A stretch of 64,000 nucleotides of DNA from Adlercreutzia wanghongyangiae (GTDB lineage Bacteria > Actinomycetota > Coriobacteriia > Coriobacteriales > Eggerthellaceae): NCBI RefSeq assembly GCF_035989245.1, contig NZ_JAYMFF010000014.1, positions 1 to 64,000 on the forward strand. Direction: 5' to 3'. Below, piece by piece: positions 24,438-35,598 of this stretch. Each line of letters begins with the position of its first letter. Positions within the stretch are counted from its first letter, which is position 1. The notes under the pieces were generated by a model. The model ran no database searches, was not told the origin of the DNA, and saw only the letters and a list, made by a program, of their open reading frames with translations. The position numbers were made by a program, and so were the translations under genes.

Positions 24438-25346
24438 CTACAGGCGGCCCAGCACGTCGAGTGCGGTGTCCACGTCCATGACGACGCCCAAGTCGCAGTG
24501 CTTCATGAGCGGCGCGTTCTTGTCTTTGTTGACAGACACCACGTAAGCGGCCTCGTTCATGCCCACGGTGTGCTGCACCTGGCCGGACACGCCCAGGCCG
24601 ATGTAGATCTGCGGCTTCACCGTGGCACCGGAGACGCCCAGGTAGCGGCTGCGGGCAAGCCACCCCTCGCCCTCGGCGATGGGACGGGTGCAGGCCACCT
24701 CGCCGCCCAGCTTGTGGGCGATCTCCAGGGCCTTCTGCACGTTCTCCTCGGAACCGATGCCGCGACCCACGCAGATAACGCACTTGGCGGCGCCCAGATC
24801 GACGCGCTCCTCCTGGCGCTCTTCGGTGCCGGTCAGCTTCACCGGGCCCGCCTCCACGGCAGCAGCCTCTTCCACCACCTCGCCGCCGGCAACGCCGTCG
24901 GCGGCGAAGGTGCCCGCAGCCAGCAGCAAGATGGCGCCGGCGCCCACGCGCTCGGTGCGCGCGGCGGCACCACCGTACACCAGGTGAGTCACCTCGGCGC
25001 CCTCGCCGGCCAGCGTCATGCCGGACACGTCGTTCACTGCGGGCACGCCCAGGCGCACGGCCAGGCGGCCGGCCACCAGCGCGTCGCGCTTGCTCGCGGC
25101 GGCCAGCACCAGCGCGGGCTGCTCGCGCTTAATGGCGGTCTCGAAGACGCTCACCACATCCTCGGCCATGGCGCCGGCCGGAATCTCGCCGAAGTACAGA
25201 ACCTTCGCGCCGAAGCCGGCAATCTCGTCGGCACCGGCACGGGAACCGGCGTACAGGGCCACGGGCTCGGCCCCCAGGGCGCGGGCGGCAGCGGCAAGCT
25301 CTGCATAGGCGGACGGGGCGTCCGCGAACATCATAATCTGAGTCAT
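24438..25346 (-). CDS. etfA: Electron transfer flavoprotein alpha subunit (FixB/EtfA)
   Basis: 302 residues. The C-terminal FAD domain is clear: GRGIGSEENVQKALEIAHKL, CTRPIAEGEGWLARSRYLG, GATVKPQIYIGLGVSGQVQH and SVNKDKNAPLMKHCDLGVV. The N-terminal domain pairs with the beta subunit. Carries electrons to or from acyl-CoA dehydrogenases; its likely partner is the CaiA-like enzyme at 31.7-32.9 kb. 17 bp downstream of etfB, under the sigma-54 promoter ahead of that gene. Confidence 0.9.
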   Translation of the reverse strand: MTQIMMFADAPSAYAELAAAARALGAEPVALYAGSRAGADEIAGFGAKVLYFGEIPAGAMAEDVVSVFETAIKREQPALVLAAASKRDALVAGRLAVRLGVPAVNDVSGMTLAGEGAEVTHLVYGGAAARTERVGAGAILLLAAGTFAADGVAGGEVVEEAAAVEAGPVKLTGTEERQEERVDLGAAKCVICVGRGIGSEENVQKALEIAHKLGGEVACTRPIAEGEGWLARSRYLGVSGATVKPQIYIGLGVSGQVQHTVGMNEAAYVVSVNKDKNAPLMKHCDLGVVMDVDTALDVLGRL

Positions 25347-25363
25347 GGTCTTCTCGTCCTTTC

Positions 25364-26131
25364 CTACAGCTGCTCGCGAATGGCCGCGAGGATTTGGTTC
25401 ACGGTATCGTCATCGGCGCCCTCCAAGATAGTGCAGGCGCGGTCCTTCTGCTCGGGAGCCAGCGTGCTGACCACCTCGATGGCCTCGGGCACGTCCGTAT
25501 AGCCGATCTCATCGAAGCCCAGCACCGTGGTGGGCTTCTTGCCCGCGCCCAGAATGTCCTTCATCGAGGGGATGCGCGGATCGTTCATGCCGGCCACCAC
25601 CGACAGCACGGCCGGCAGAGGCACTTCCAGCGTCTCCACCACGTCGTCCAGGGTGCGCTGCACGCGGGCGACGGAGCCGTCCAGCTGAATGGCGCTCACG
25701 GCGTTCACCACGGGCATGCCCAGCATCTCGCCCAGCTGGATGCCCACCTGCTGGGAGTACAGGTCGGCGGAACCCTCGCCGCACAGCACCAGCGACACGT
25801 CGTCGAGCGTCTTCACGGCGGCGGCCAGCACGGCGGCCGTCTTCGACGAGCCGGCACCGGGCAGGCTCGCGTCCTTCACCGCCACGTTCGCCTGGGGGCC
25901 ACGGGCCAGGATGGCCTTCTTGAGCTTCGAATCCTCCACGGCATCGCCGCCGGCGGTCAGGCAGGTAAGGGTGGCGCCCTCCTGCTCGGCCAGCACGGCA
26001 CCGGCCTCCACGGCGTTCAGATCGTAATCGCCGATCTTCAGCGCCGCACGCTCGAAGGACAGCGTGCGATCGGCCTGAACCTGGGCATCTTGCTCGTCGG
26101 GAACAATCTTGTAGCACACAACGATGTTCAT
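25364..26131 (-). CDS. etfB: Electron transfer flavoprotein beta subunit (FixA/EtfB)
   Basis: 255 residues. N-terminal MNIVVCYKIVPDEQDAQV, signature LKIGDYDLNAVEAG, nucleotide/FAD-contact stretch GEGSADLYSQQVGIQLGEML and recognition loop IPSMKDILGAGKKP. First gene of the etfBA pair; an exact -24/-12 promoter lies ~47 bp ahead. Its overall form is closest to FixA of carnitine-type clusters. Confidence 0.92.
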   Translation of the reverse strand: MNIVVCYKIVPDEQDAQVQADRTLSFERAALKIGDYDLNAVEAGAVLAEQEGATLTCLTAGGDAVEDSKLKKAILARGPQANVAVKDASLPGAGSSKTAAVLAAAVKTLDDVSLVLCGEGSADLYSQQVGIQLGEMLGMPVVNAVSAIQLDGSVARVQRTLDDVVETLEVPLPAVLSVVAGMNDPRIPSMKDILGAGKKPTTVLGFDEIGYTDVPEAIEVVSTLAPEQKDRACTILEGADDDTVNQILAAIREQL

Positions 26132-26177
26132 GAATCACTCCTTAAGGTCATCGGTCTTGCGGCTTCGAAAACCTATG

Positions 26178-26195
26178 GAGCAAATACCGTGCCAA
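26178..26195 (-). promoter_or_regulatory. Sigma-54 promoter for etfBA
   Basis: Minus strand TTGGCACGGTATTTGCTC: -24 TGGCACG, 4-bp spacer, -12 TTGC, full agreement with the sigma-54 consensus. It begins inside the T-run of the terminator of the upstream activator gene. The same sequence recurs at 39838-39854. Confidence 0.88.
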
Positions 26196-26244
26196 AAAGC
26201 AACGCCCCGCCGCACCCGGTTAACCCGAGTGGGGCGGGGCGTTG
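26194..26244 (-). terminator. Terminator after sigma-54 activator gene
   Basis: Twelve-bp stem CAACGCCCCGCC (26200-26211)/GGCGGGGCGTTG (26233-26244). In minus direction it is followed by CTTTTT, which runs into the -24 box of the etfBA promoter. Confidence 0.75.
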
Positions 26245-26267
26245 GGCGCAACCCGTGCGAAACCCCT

Positions 26268-28325
<2,058 letters not shown>

Positions 28326-28394
28326 GGGCTTCCTTTCCCCGTTCTCGTCGTTCCCCTGTTTCCTACGTCGCGGCGGTCGCACCCCGCCGCGGCC

Positions 28395-29804
28395 CTAGCG
28401 CCGGCGCTGCGATTGCCGCGAAATGCCCAGAGCCTCGCGATACTTCGCCACCGTGCGCCGCTTTATCTCCACACCCTCGGCGTTCAGCATCTCGGTGATG
28501 GTCGCGTCCGACAGGGGGCGCCGTGCGTCCTCACCCGCCACCAGTTCCTTGATGCGCTCCTTGATGGCCAGCGACGACAAGGCGCTGCCGCCGCCCGCGC
28601 CGGTGGCGGGCAAAGCCGTGGAAAAGAAGTGCTTCAAGGGATAGGTGCCCCAGGGGGTGAGGATGTGCTTGTCGGCCACAATGCGGCTGACCGTGGACAC
28701 ATGCAGCCCCAAACCGTCGGCCACCTGCTGCATGGTAAGGGGCCGCATGGCGGCTTGGCCGTGGCGGAAGAAGCCGTACTGGGCCTCCAGCAGGTACATG
28801 CCGAAGCGGAACAGCGTGCGCTTGCGCTGGGCCACGTTGGCCAGGGCCGTATCGGCTTCGGTGCGCTTCTCGTCCAACCACGCCCGGGCGTCGGCGTCGC
28901 CGCTGGCCTGCACCCACGCCTCGTACTCGTCGTGGCGCACCAACCGCTCGGCCAACTCGCCCGCCACGCGCACCGCAAACGACGTTCCGCGCCGCTCCAC
29001 CACCAAATCGGGAACAACGTACACCGTGTCCTTGCGCTGCGAGAAGGAGGACCCGGGACGCGGATCCAACCCGGCGATGAGCTCGCGTATCTGGGCCAAC
29101 TCGTCGAGGTTCACATGGTAGGTGCGCATGAGCCGCGTCGTGCGGTTGTCGGCCAAGTCCTCCAGGCTCTCTTTGATCATCAGGCGGGCGACGGCTGCCC
29201 CGGGCATTCCGTCGTCCAGCTGCAGCAGCAGGCATTCCTGCAACGTGCGCGCGCCCACTCCGCGCGGCGTGAGCCCCTGCACGAAGGCCAGGGCCCGCTC
29301 GCCCGCTTCCCCGTCGCAGCCCACCTCGGCGCACAGTGCGGGCAGGCTGCCGTCGAAGTAGCCGTCGTCGTTCAGGCAGTCGATGATCGCGTGGATGAGC
29401 GGGCGAGGCACATCGCTGGCAGCGGCGCCGTCCAGCTGGGTGCGCAGATGACAGGCGAGCGTCTCGGTTTGGCAGCATTCGTCGCGCACGCGCCCCATGT
29501 CGAAGCCGCCCTCCTGCTGGCGCATGCGCAGCCGCGGACGAAAGTCGCCGTCGGAGGGTGCCCAGTCGTCACGTTCGGAATCGTCCTGCAGCACATCGTC
29601 CAGCGCCACGGTGAAGCCGTCGGAATCGAAATCGAGCAAAGGGTTGCGCTCCACCAGAGCCTGCACGTAGGCGGAAAGCTCGGTAACGGGCAGCGCCAGA
29701 ACCTCCAGGCCCTGAATGGCCGCCGGGGCCAGATGGGCGCGTTGCGTGGTGGCCGTGCGCGACCGAGACTCGATACGAAGCGACGACTTCGCCGGTGCGA
29801 CCAT
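28395..29804 (-). CDS. rpoN: RNA polymerase sigma-54 factor
   Basis: 469 residues. N-terminal activator-interacting region, acidic region II, core-binding region, HTH (MQQVADGLGLHVSTVSRIVADKHI, about 345-370) and the RpoN box RRTVAKYRE near the C-terminus that reads the -24 element. Region I is less Gln-rich than in proteobacteria. Sigma-54 is generally missing in Actinomycetota, so its presence with a matching activator and four -24/-12 promoters nearby is notable. Start at 29804 with GGGGG nearby as a weak ribosome site. Confidence 0.92.
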   Translation of the reverse strand: MVAPAKSSLRIESRSRTATTQRAHLAPAAIQGLEVLALPVTELSAYVQALVERNPLLDFDSDGFTVALDDVLQDDSERDDWAPSDGDFRPRLRMRQQEGGFDMGRVRDECCQTETLACHLRTQLDGAAASDVPRPLIHAIIDCLNDDGYFDGSLPALCAEVGCDGEAGERALAFVQGLTPRGVGARTLQECLLLQLDDGMPGAAVARLMIKESLEDLADNRTTRLMRTYHVNLDELAQIRELIAGLDPRPGSSFSQRKDTVYVVPDLVVERRGTSFAVRVAGELAERLVRHDEYEAWVQASGDADARAWLDEKRTEADTALANVAQRKRTLFRFGMYLLEAQYGFFRHGQAAMRPLTMQQVADGLGLHVSTVSRIVADKHILTPWGTYPLKHFFSTALPATGAGGGSALSSLAIKERIKELVAGEDARRPLSDATITEMLNAEGVEIKRRTVAKYREALGISRQSQRRR

Positions 29805-29888
29805 ACAACCCCCTGAGCTCTCTCGCGGCCCTCACAAGCAAATCGTGCCAAGGGTTGGGTCGTCATCAGACGCATTTGCCCCCCAACT

Positions 29889-29904
29889 TTTACCAAATGG
29901 TAAA
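29889..29904. promoter_or_regulatory. Palindrome in rpoN/GNAT divergent region
   Basis: TTTACCA-AA-TGGTAAA, 85 bp upstream of the rpoN start. Possible operator. Further right, TTGACA (29928-29933) with CATGAT 18 bp later may be the sigma-70 promoter of the GNAT gene. Confidence 0.35.
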
Positions 29905-30012
29905 CAGAGGGCGAAGTTTTCCAACTTTTGACACGATCATTGCATCTCTAGCATGATTTCTGCTATGCACTGAGCATACTACCCCCCCCCAAGTACCGTC
30001 AAGGAGAAAATC

Positions 30013-30465
30013 ATGACCGCTTTGCTTGCCCATAATCCCGATGGGGCAACGCCGGATGTCGTTCTGCGCGAAGCAACGGCCGGCGACGCCGACGCCATCG
30101 CCGGGCTGGCCGCCGAGGCGGACATCGACGAGCTGTCGGATCGCGGGCGCCTTTTCGTGGCCGAGCAGAACGGCGAGACGGTGGGGTTCATCCGCCTCGT
30201 GAAGGCAAACGGGATCTGGCACGTGAACCCCGTAGTGGTAACGGGCAGCTGCCGGCGCACGGGCATCGGGGCCGCCCTGATGCGCTTCGCCCGCAGCCGC
30301 TTCGGCGAGTTGCGCTTCGTCGCCCGGGGCTATGCGGTGCCCTTCTACGAGGCCCTGGGCTGCGAGCCGGTAGCGTGGGACGCCATAGCACCCCTCATCG
30401 CCGCCGATTGCGACGACTGCTCCATGGCGCCCACCTGCGGCGCCACCCCCATGCGCATGTCTTAG
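30013..30465 (+). CDS. GNAT-family N-acetyltransferase
   Basis: 150 residues. GNAT fold with acetyl-CoA loop RRTGIGAALM at about 90-99, preceded by HVNPVVVTGSC and followed by FYEALGCEPV. The C-terminus has a small Cys group (CDDCSMAPTC), possibly metal binding. Substrate unknown. AAGGAGAAAATC precedes ATG 30013. Confidence 0.85.
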   Translation: MTALLAHNPDGATPDVVLREATAGDADAIAGLAAEADIDELSDRGRLFVAEQNGETVGFIRLVKANGIWHVNPVVVTGSCRRTGIGAALMRFARSRFGELRFVARGYAVPFYEALGCEPVAWDAIAPLIAADCDDCSMAPTCGATPMRMS

Positions 30466-30504
30466 GCACGCGTCTCCGCCTCACCCCCATCGGAAAATAC
30501 GAAA

Positions 30505-30535
30505 CGGGCCCGTCCCCCTCCCCGGGACGGGCCCG
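30505..30535. terminator. Bidirectional terminator
   Basis: CGGGCCCGTCCC/CGGGACGGGCCCG type stem with a C-rich loop, between convergent GNAT and DinB-like genes. Confidence 0.65.
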
Positions 30536-30555
30536 CCTCTACCGCAGCCTGATGC

Positions 30556-31353
30556 CTAGCGCGGGTTCTTCGCCGCAGGGGCCGGATCGGCCGGGCCGGC
30601 GTAGGTCTGCACGATGCTCGCGTAGGTGCGGGCCTCGTCGCCCACTACCTCCAGATCGGTATCCATCCAGTTCCGACGGCGGATAGCCACCAGCGCCCAG
30701 TCCTTCGCGGTGCCCTTGATGTAGTTCTCGTCATTCGGCTCGCCCATGGCCCACAGGTCACCATCGGGCATGGTCAGCTCCAGATACATGGGAACCTCGG
30801 GTTTGAACTCCTTGCCGTTCACGTTGTACATGTTCGGACGCCCCTGCCACGACAGGAACAGCGTGGAGGCGATGCGCGCCTTCACCGGCACGTCCAGCCC
30901 CAGCGCGTCGTAGATATCCACCGAATGGGCCCACAGCTCCATCAGACGGGCGCTGGCCAGCGAGCGCACCGACATGGGCGGGATGCCCGCGGCCCACGGC
31001 ACGCGGCCCTTGGGGCCGGCCTCCATGAAGGCGGCGTCCATCAGCGTGCGCTGCTCGCGCCACCAGTTCAGAATCTCGGCACCCGACTTGTCGCGGTAGG
31101 CCAGCACGTGATAATGCTCGTCCTGCTCGGAGGCGGCGTCGGCCACGGCGTTCACCGACTCGCCGCGTCCCGCCAGAAGCTCCACGGCGCAGTAGTCGAA
31201 GAACGCGATGTGGCAGATGACGTCCTTCAGCGTCCACGTGTCGCAGTAGGAGGCCATGCGGTTCCAGTCCTCCTCGGTGAAGTCGGCCACCAGCATATCC
31301 ACCGCAGCCTGCTCAGCAATAAGATCGTCAACCGGATTAAAAATCTCTGCCAT
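30556..31353 (-). CDS. TIGR03084-like (DinB/MDMPI-fold) metal-binding protein
   Basis: 265 residues. Resembles the actinobacterial maleylpyruvate-isomerase/DinB fold: an N-terminal four-helix bundle with potential metal ligands in TLKDVICHIAFFD and ARLMELWAHSVDIYDAL, then a C-terminal alpha/beta region. Possible thiol-dependent or hydrolytic activity; substrate unknown. It is last in line of the sigma-54-led cluster, but the 335-bp gap before it holds four REP hairpins, so cotranscription is uncertain. Start 31353 with GAAAGGGG upstream. Confidence 0.7.
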   Translation of the reverse strand: MAEIFNPVDDLIAEQAAVDMLVADFTEEDWNRMASYCDTWTLKDVICHIAFFDYCAVELLAGRGESVNAVADAASEQDEHYHVLAYRDKSGAEILNWWREQRTLMDAAFMEAGPKGRVPWAAGIPPMSVRSLASARLMELWAHSVDIYDALGLDVPVKARIASTLFLSWQGRPNMYNVNGKEFKPEVPMYLELTMPDGDLWAMGEPNDENYIKGTAKDWALVAIRRRNWMDTDLEVVGDEARTYASIVQTYAGPADPAPAAKNPR

Positions 31354-31436
31354 AACGTGATGCCCCTTTCATTCAATTCCGTCTGTTCATTTACCAACCG
31401 CGGGTTCGCCCAAGGAAGTCGGCGAGGGCCCAATGC

Positions 31437-31649
31437 GGGCGGCCTGAAGGCCGCCCCTACGGGGGCCGCTCCCCGCCGGCTCGCCCTATTTGCGACCACC
31501 GGGCGGCCTGAAGGCCGCTCCTACGAATATGCGCTCCCCGCGGATTCGCCTTCCTCGCGGCCATGCGGGCGACCTGAAGGCCGCCCCTACGGGGGCCGCC
31601 CTGCTGGTTCGTCTCATCCCTTCCCGTAGGGGCGGGCTTTAGCCCGCCC
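31437..31649. repeat. REP array, four GTAG-type palindromes
   Basis: Copies at 31437-31460, 31501-31524 and 31567-31590 in one orientation at 64- and 66-bp spacing, then one at 31626-31649 inverted. Same layout as 5952-6121. The last copy has a different but complementary stem (GGCGGGCT/AGCCCGCC). They fill the 335-bp gap between two same-strand genes. Confidence 0.78.
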
Positions 31650-31688
31650 GGGAAAACCGGGAGAGAATCGCCTGCGGCCCTCTTCCCC

Positions 31689-32864
31689 TTAGTTCTTGAA
31701 GGGCTTCTGCAGGGCGCGGCCGGCGATGTGGATCATGATCTCGTCGGTGCCGGCGCCGATGCGGTACACGCGCTGGTCGCGCCAGATGCGCGAAATGCGG
31801 CTGTCCTTGGTGTAGCCGATGCCGCCCATAATCTGCAGGGCCTTGTCGCACACCTCGAAGGCGGCGCGGCCGCAGTACAGCTTGGCGCAGGCCGAATCCA
31901 CCATCACCGACTCGCCGCGGTCGATCATGGCGGCGCACTTGAACACCCAGTTGCGCATGTTCTCGATCATGATGTACATGTCAGTGATGTGCTCCTGGAT
32001 AAGCTGGTTGTTGCCGATGGGCTTGCCGAACTGGATGCGCTGGGTGGCGTAGCGCACGGCGTCCTCGTACACGCACTCGGCAGCACCGAGCGACTGGGCG
32101 CAGGCCAGCACGCGCTCCACCTCGAAGTTCACCATGGCCTGCATGAAGCCCTGGCCCTCAACGCCCACCAGGTCCTTCTCTTCCAGCTCTACGTCGTTCA
32201 GCGACATCTCGCAGGTGTTGCCCATGTTCCAGCCGATCTTGTCCAGCGGATCCATGGTAATACCCGGCATCAGGTTGCCCTCGTCGTCGTGCAGCTGCAC
32301 CCACCACATAGAGAACTTGGAACGGTTCGCCTTTTCGTTCGGATCGTCATCGGCGTTGCGGGCCACGCACAGCATGTACTTGGAATTGAAGGCGTTGGTC
32401 ATGAACGACTTCGAGCCGTTCAGGTACACCTTGCCGTCGCGGCGCTGATAGGTGGTGGCCAGCGAGCTGGAGTCGGAACCGGCACCGGGCTCGGTGAAGC
32501 CCAGCACGAAACCGGGCTTGCCCGCCATTACCTCGGCGAAGCACTGCTCCTGCTGCTCGGGGCTGCCGAACTCGGTCATGTCCTTCAGCGAGCACAGGTT
32601 GCCGTACACGTAGATGGGCGCGCCGTTCTTGCACACGCGCTCGGCCACCAGCATCAGCGTGGTCACGTCCACGGGCGTGCCGCCGAAGCGCTCATCAACG
32701 CCGAGCATCTGGAAGCCGTTCTCCAGCAGCGCATCGGTGAACTCCTGGGGCCACTCGTGCTTCTCGTCGCGCTCCTTGAAGTACTCCTCGGTGCCGTAGC
32801 GCTCCATCAGCTCGTCGAGGCTCTCGAGCAGCAGCTCCTGCTCGTCGGTCAGAATCATGTCCAT
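31689..32864 (-). CDS. Acyl-CoA dehydrogenase, CaiA-like
   Basis: 391 residues, FAD enzyme. Runs collinear with E. coli crotonobetainyl-CoA reductase CaiA: LTDEQELLLESLDELM at the start, EPGAGSD flavin/substrate loop, YLNGSKSFMTNA, AFEVCDKALQIMGGIG and DEIMIHIAGRALQK at the end. Expected to reduce an enoyl-CoA with electrons from ETF. ATG 32864 after GAAAGGAC and AGAAGG; 23 bp after the ligase gene. The true substrate is unknown. Confidence 0.88.
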   Translation of the reverse strand: MDMILTDEQELLLESLDELMERYGTEEYFKERDEKHEWPQEFTDALLENGFQMLGVDERFGGTPVDVTTLMLVAERVCKNGAPIYVYGNLCSLKDMTEFGSPEQQEQCFAEVMAGKPGFVLGFTEPGAGSDSSSLATTYQRRDGKVYLNGSKSFMTNAFNSKYMLCVARNADDDPNEKANRSKFSMWWVQLHDDEGNLMPGITMDPLDKIGWNMGNTCEMSLNDVELEEKDLVGVEGQGFMQAMVNFEVERVLACAQSLGAAECVYEDAVRYATQRIQFGKPIGNNQLIQEHITDMYIMIENMRNWVFKCAAMIDRGESVMVDSACAKLYCGRAAFEVCDKALQIMGGIGYTKDSRISRIWRDQRVYRIGAGTDEIMIHIAGRALQKPFKN

Positions 32865-32887
32865 GCCCTTCTGTCCTTTCTCGTGGT

Positions 32888-35488
32888 CTAATCCCCGCGC
32901 ACGGGCTCGTAGCGGTTCAAGCCTCCGTGCACCTCCCTGCGCACCTGCCCCGTCTCCACCAAGTGATCCAGGTGGGCCGCCGTCTCGCTGACGATGATCC
33001 AACGCTGGATGATGGGGATGTCGTCCCAGGCGTCATAGGGAATGTTCCAATGAATAGATTTAGCAACTTCCGTGCCAGTCATGCCGGGACGCGCTTCCAA
33101 CGCCGCGCAAATCTCCCCCAGACGCTGACGGTGATGATCTTGCAGCCATGCGATGCGCGCGGGCATCGCCGCGGCCTGGGCCCGCACATCCACAAAGCCG
33201 TGGGCCATGCAGGCGGCCTGCAAGGTGAAAGGCGTCACTTTCCGCAGGCTGGCCAGATAATCGCCCAGGGTATCGCGCCGGCCCTCGAAGGGCGCGATGT
33301 TCGGCGAGCTGTTCATCAGCACATGGTCGCCGAAGAACATCACCTGGGCGCCGCGCAGATACAGGCAGGTGTGGCCGGGCGTGTGGCCGGGCGTGGCCAC
33401 CACCTGCAGTTCCCACGGCCCCACTTGCAGCACCTCGCCATCGGCCAGGTTCACGAAGGTGTCGGGCACCGGCCACTTCACCCGCGGAATGAGCGCCGCA
33501 TCCGTGGCCATCAGCTCGTCGATATCGGCGTGGTCGAACCCCTCGACCTCAAGACGCCGCTTCATGGTGCCCCGGTAGACGCTCTCCCCCCGGGCGCGGA
33601 ACAGCGCCTCGTCGGCCGCGCTCAGATACACCCGCGTCTCGGGTGCGGCCACGGCGGCGGCCAGACCCAAGTGGTCGATGTGGAAATGGGTGAGGAAGAT
33701 GTCAGTGCGGGCCATGTCCACGCCCAAATCCTCCAGAGCCAGATGCAGCACCTGGAAGGAGGCCTCGTGGCTCGTGCCCGGGTCGATGAGCAGCCCGCGG
33801 TCGGCGGTGCGCAGGTAGTACACGTTCGTGTAGCCGACGGGCGTGCCACCCGAGAAGGGCACCTGGATAAGGTAGATCTCCGGGTCGTTCCACACCTTTT
33901 CGTGGAAGCGTGGAGCCGCCTGCTCCTTATGGGCATCGAAGTAATCGACGATGGCGCTCTTGCGCACCTTCCCGGCGCTGTCACGCCCCATATCGTCCAT
34001 GAACACCACGTAGCGGGGCTTCTTGTAGCTGGCAATGGCCTGCTTGCAGTGCTCCTGCACCATGGTGGCCGTCAGCACCGCGCCGGGGCGCGGCTGCACC
34101 ACTGCGGCCACGGCTTCCCCCATCACCGGATCGCTCGTGCCGAACACCAGGCAGTCGTCGATATCGGGGTGCTCGCGCAGCACCGATTCCACCTCGGCCA
34201 CGAACACGTTCTCGCCGCCCGACTTGATCATGTCCTTCTTGCGCGACCGAATGAACAGATAGCCCTCGGCGTCGCGACACATCATGTCGCCCGTGCGCAG
34301 CCAGCCGTCCTCGGTGAAGGCGGCGTCGGTCAGATCGGGCTGGCCGAAATAGCCGTCCATGGCCGCCTCGGTGCGGATGAGCGCCTCGCCCACCTCGCCG
34401 ACGCCCACCTCGCGCCCCGTCTCGTCCACAATCTTCACCTCGGCATAGGGCATGGGGCGCCCCACGCTGCCCAGCAGGGGCGACTCCTCTTCCAGCATGG
34501 CCCGGGTGATGCGCAGGCTGGTGCCGGTACCGCTTTCCGACTGGCCCCAGCCGTAGTTCAGCTCGGCGCGGGGGAAACGCTCGTACACCGCGCGGATCAT
34601 AGCCACCGGCGCCGCGCCCGCCGCGCTCTGCACGATGCGCACCGAGGACAGGTCGAACTGATCGATGGTGGGGCAGCGCAGCAGCCGCTGGTAGGTGGTG
34701 GGCGGCAGCAAGATCATATGGGTGACCCCATAGGCCTCGATATCGTGCAGAATGCGCTCGGCGTTGAAGGCCTCGCAGATGATGAGCGCGGCACCGGTGG
34801 CGAAGGCGCTGGTGAACCAGCTGTGGCCGCCGTGGTGCTCCAGCGGACACTGCACCAGCACCACCGCACCCCGCTCGCGGGCCATGCCGTTGGAATCGGT
34901 CACGCTGGACAGCTCCACCAGATCGGCCCGGTGGCTGCGGGCGGCTCCCTTGGGCAGCCCGGTAGAGCCTCCGGTGAACTGAATACGCGACAGGCGCGCG
35001 CCACCGGCGGCCAACGGCGGCTCATCGGCCGCGCACTGCGCCAGCAGCGGCTCGGTCGCACGGGCGAACGGAACGTCGCCGCCCAGACTGAACAGCTGCA
35101 CGGGATGATCGAACTGCTCGGCAGCCTCGGCCACCGCCGGGGCGAAGCGGGCATCGAACAGCAGCACCGACGCCTCGCCGGCGTTCACCAGATAACCCAC
35201 CTCCCGGCCGATCAGCTTGAAGTTCAGCGGCACGGCCACCGCCCCGATCTTCTGCACGGCATAGTAGATCTCGGGAATTTCCGGGCAGTTCGCCAACAGG
35301 TAGGCAACCTTGTCGCCAGGCCGTACTCCCGCCTCGTCCCTCAGCAGATGGGCGAAGCGGTTCACCCGCTCGTTCATCTGACCGTAGGTGATGGCCTCCC
35401 CCTTGAACACCACCGCCGTGGCCCGGGGCCGCTCGGCTACGCTGGCCAAGAACGGCTCCGCCACGTTGTCGTACTGGAAAAATTGCAT
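32888..35488 (-). CDS. Acyl-CoA ligase fused to metallo-beta-lactamase domain
   Basis: 866 residues in two enzymes. Residues ~1-520 are an ANL-family CoA ligase (CaiC-like): P-loop FTGGSTGLPKG (~168), YGWGQSESGTGTS, GDMMCRDAEGYLFIRSRKKDMIKSGGENV and the C-terminal Lys region GKVRKS. Residues ~540-866 are a metallo-beta-lactamase-fold hydrolase with THFHIDHLGL (~600, HxHxDH), further ligands in ATPGHTPGHTCLY and FFGDHVLM, ending in a helical region like lactonase/thioesterase-type proteins. Joining thioester formation with a hydrolase that may cleave thioesters is unusual. ATG 35488. Hairpins lie between it and the upstream hydratase gene. Confidence 0.88.
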   Translation of the reverse strand: MQFFQYDNVAEPFLASVAERPRATAVVFKGEAITYGQMNERVNRFAHLLRDEAGVRPGDKVAYLLANCPEIPEIYYAVQKIGAVAVPLNFKLIGREVGYLVNAGEASVLLFDARFAPAVAEAAEQFDHPVQLFSLGGDVPFARATEPLLAQCAADEPPLAAGGARLSRIQFTGGSTGLPKGAARSHRADLVELSSVTDSNGMARERGAVVLVQCPLEHHGGHSWFTSAFATGAALIICEAFNAERILHDIEAYGVTHMILLPPTTYQRLLRCPTIDQFDLSSVRIVQSAAGAAPVAMIRAVYERFPRAELNYGWGQSESGTGTSLRITRAMLEEESPLLGSVGRPMPYAEVKIVDETGREVGVGEVGEALIRTEAAMDGYFGQPDLTDAAFTEDGWLRTGDMMCRDAEGYLFIRSRKKDMIKSGGENVFVAEVESVLREHPDIDDCLVFGTSDPVMGEAVAAVVQPRPGAVLTATMVQEHCKQAIASYKKPRYVVFMDDMGRDSAGKVRKSAIVDYFDAHKEQAAPRFHEKVWNDPEIYLIQVPFSGGTPVGYTNVYYLRTADRGLLIDPGTSHEASFQVLHLALEDLGVDMARTDIFLTHFHIDHLGLAAAVAAPETRVYLSAADEALFRARGESVYRGTMKRRLEVEGFDHADIDELMATDAALIPRVKWPVPDTFVNLADGEVLQVGPWELQVVATPGHTPGHTCLYLRGAQVMFFGDHVLMNSSPNIAPFEGRRDTLGDYLASLRKVTPFTLQAACMAHGFVDVRAQAAAMPARIAWLQDHHRQRLGEICAALEARPGMTGTEVAKSIHWNIPYDAWDDIPIIQRWIIVSETAAHLDHLVETGQVRREVHGGLNRYEPVRGD

Positions 35489-35536
35489 CAGCTTCCCATC
35501 CTCCGTTCCATATCATGCCGCCTGCGGACATGACGT

Positions 35537-35590
35537 GCCGCCCCGCGGGGCGGCCCAAAGGGAAGGGGCCGACCGCCGAGGCCGGCCCCT
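35537..35590 (-). terminator. Two hairpins between hydratase and ligase genes
   Basis: GCCGCCCCGCGGGGCGGC (35537-35554) is a perfect palindrome. AGGGGCCG (35564-35571)/CGGCCCCT (35583-35590) is an 8-bp stem directly after the hydratase stop. No T-run, so probably partial attenuation inside the operon. Confidence 0.45.
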
Positions 35591-35598
35591 GCTGCGTG

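Noticed and set aside
29928..29944. TTGACACG-N4-TTGCA before the GNAT gene, resembling a fifth sigma-54 promoter
   Set aside because: The invariant GG of the -24 box is GA here. TTGACA with a CATGAT 18 bp later reads better as a sigma-70 promoter.
31437..31649. Evenly spaced palindromes that could suggest a CRISPR array
   Set aside because: Units are 24-bp palindromes with divergent stems, mixed orientation and no cas genes; they match the REP family elsewhere.
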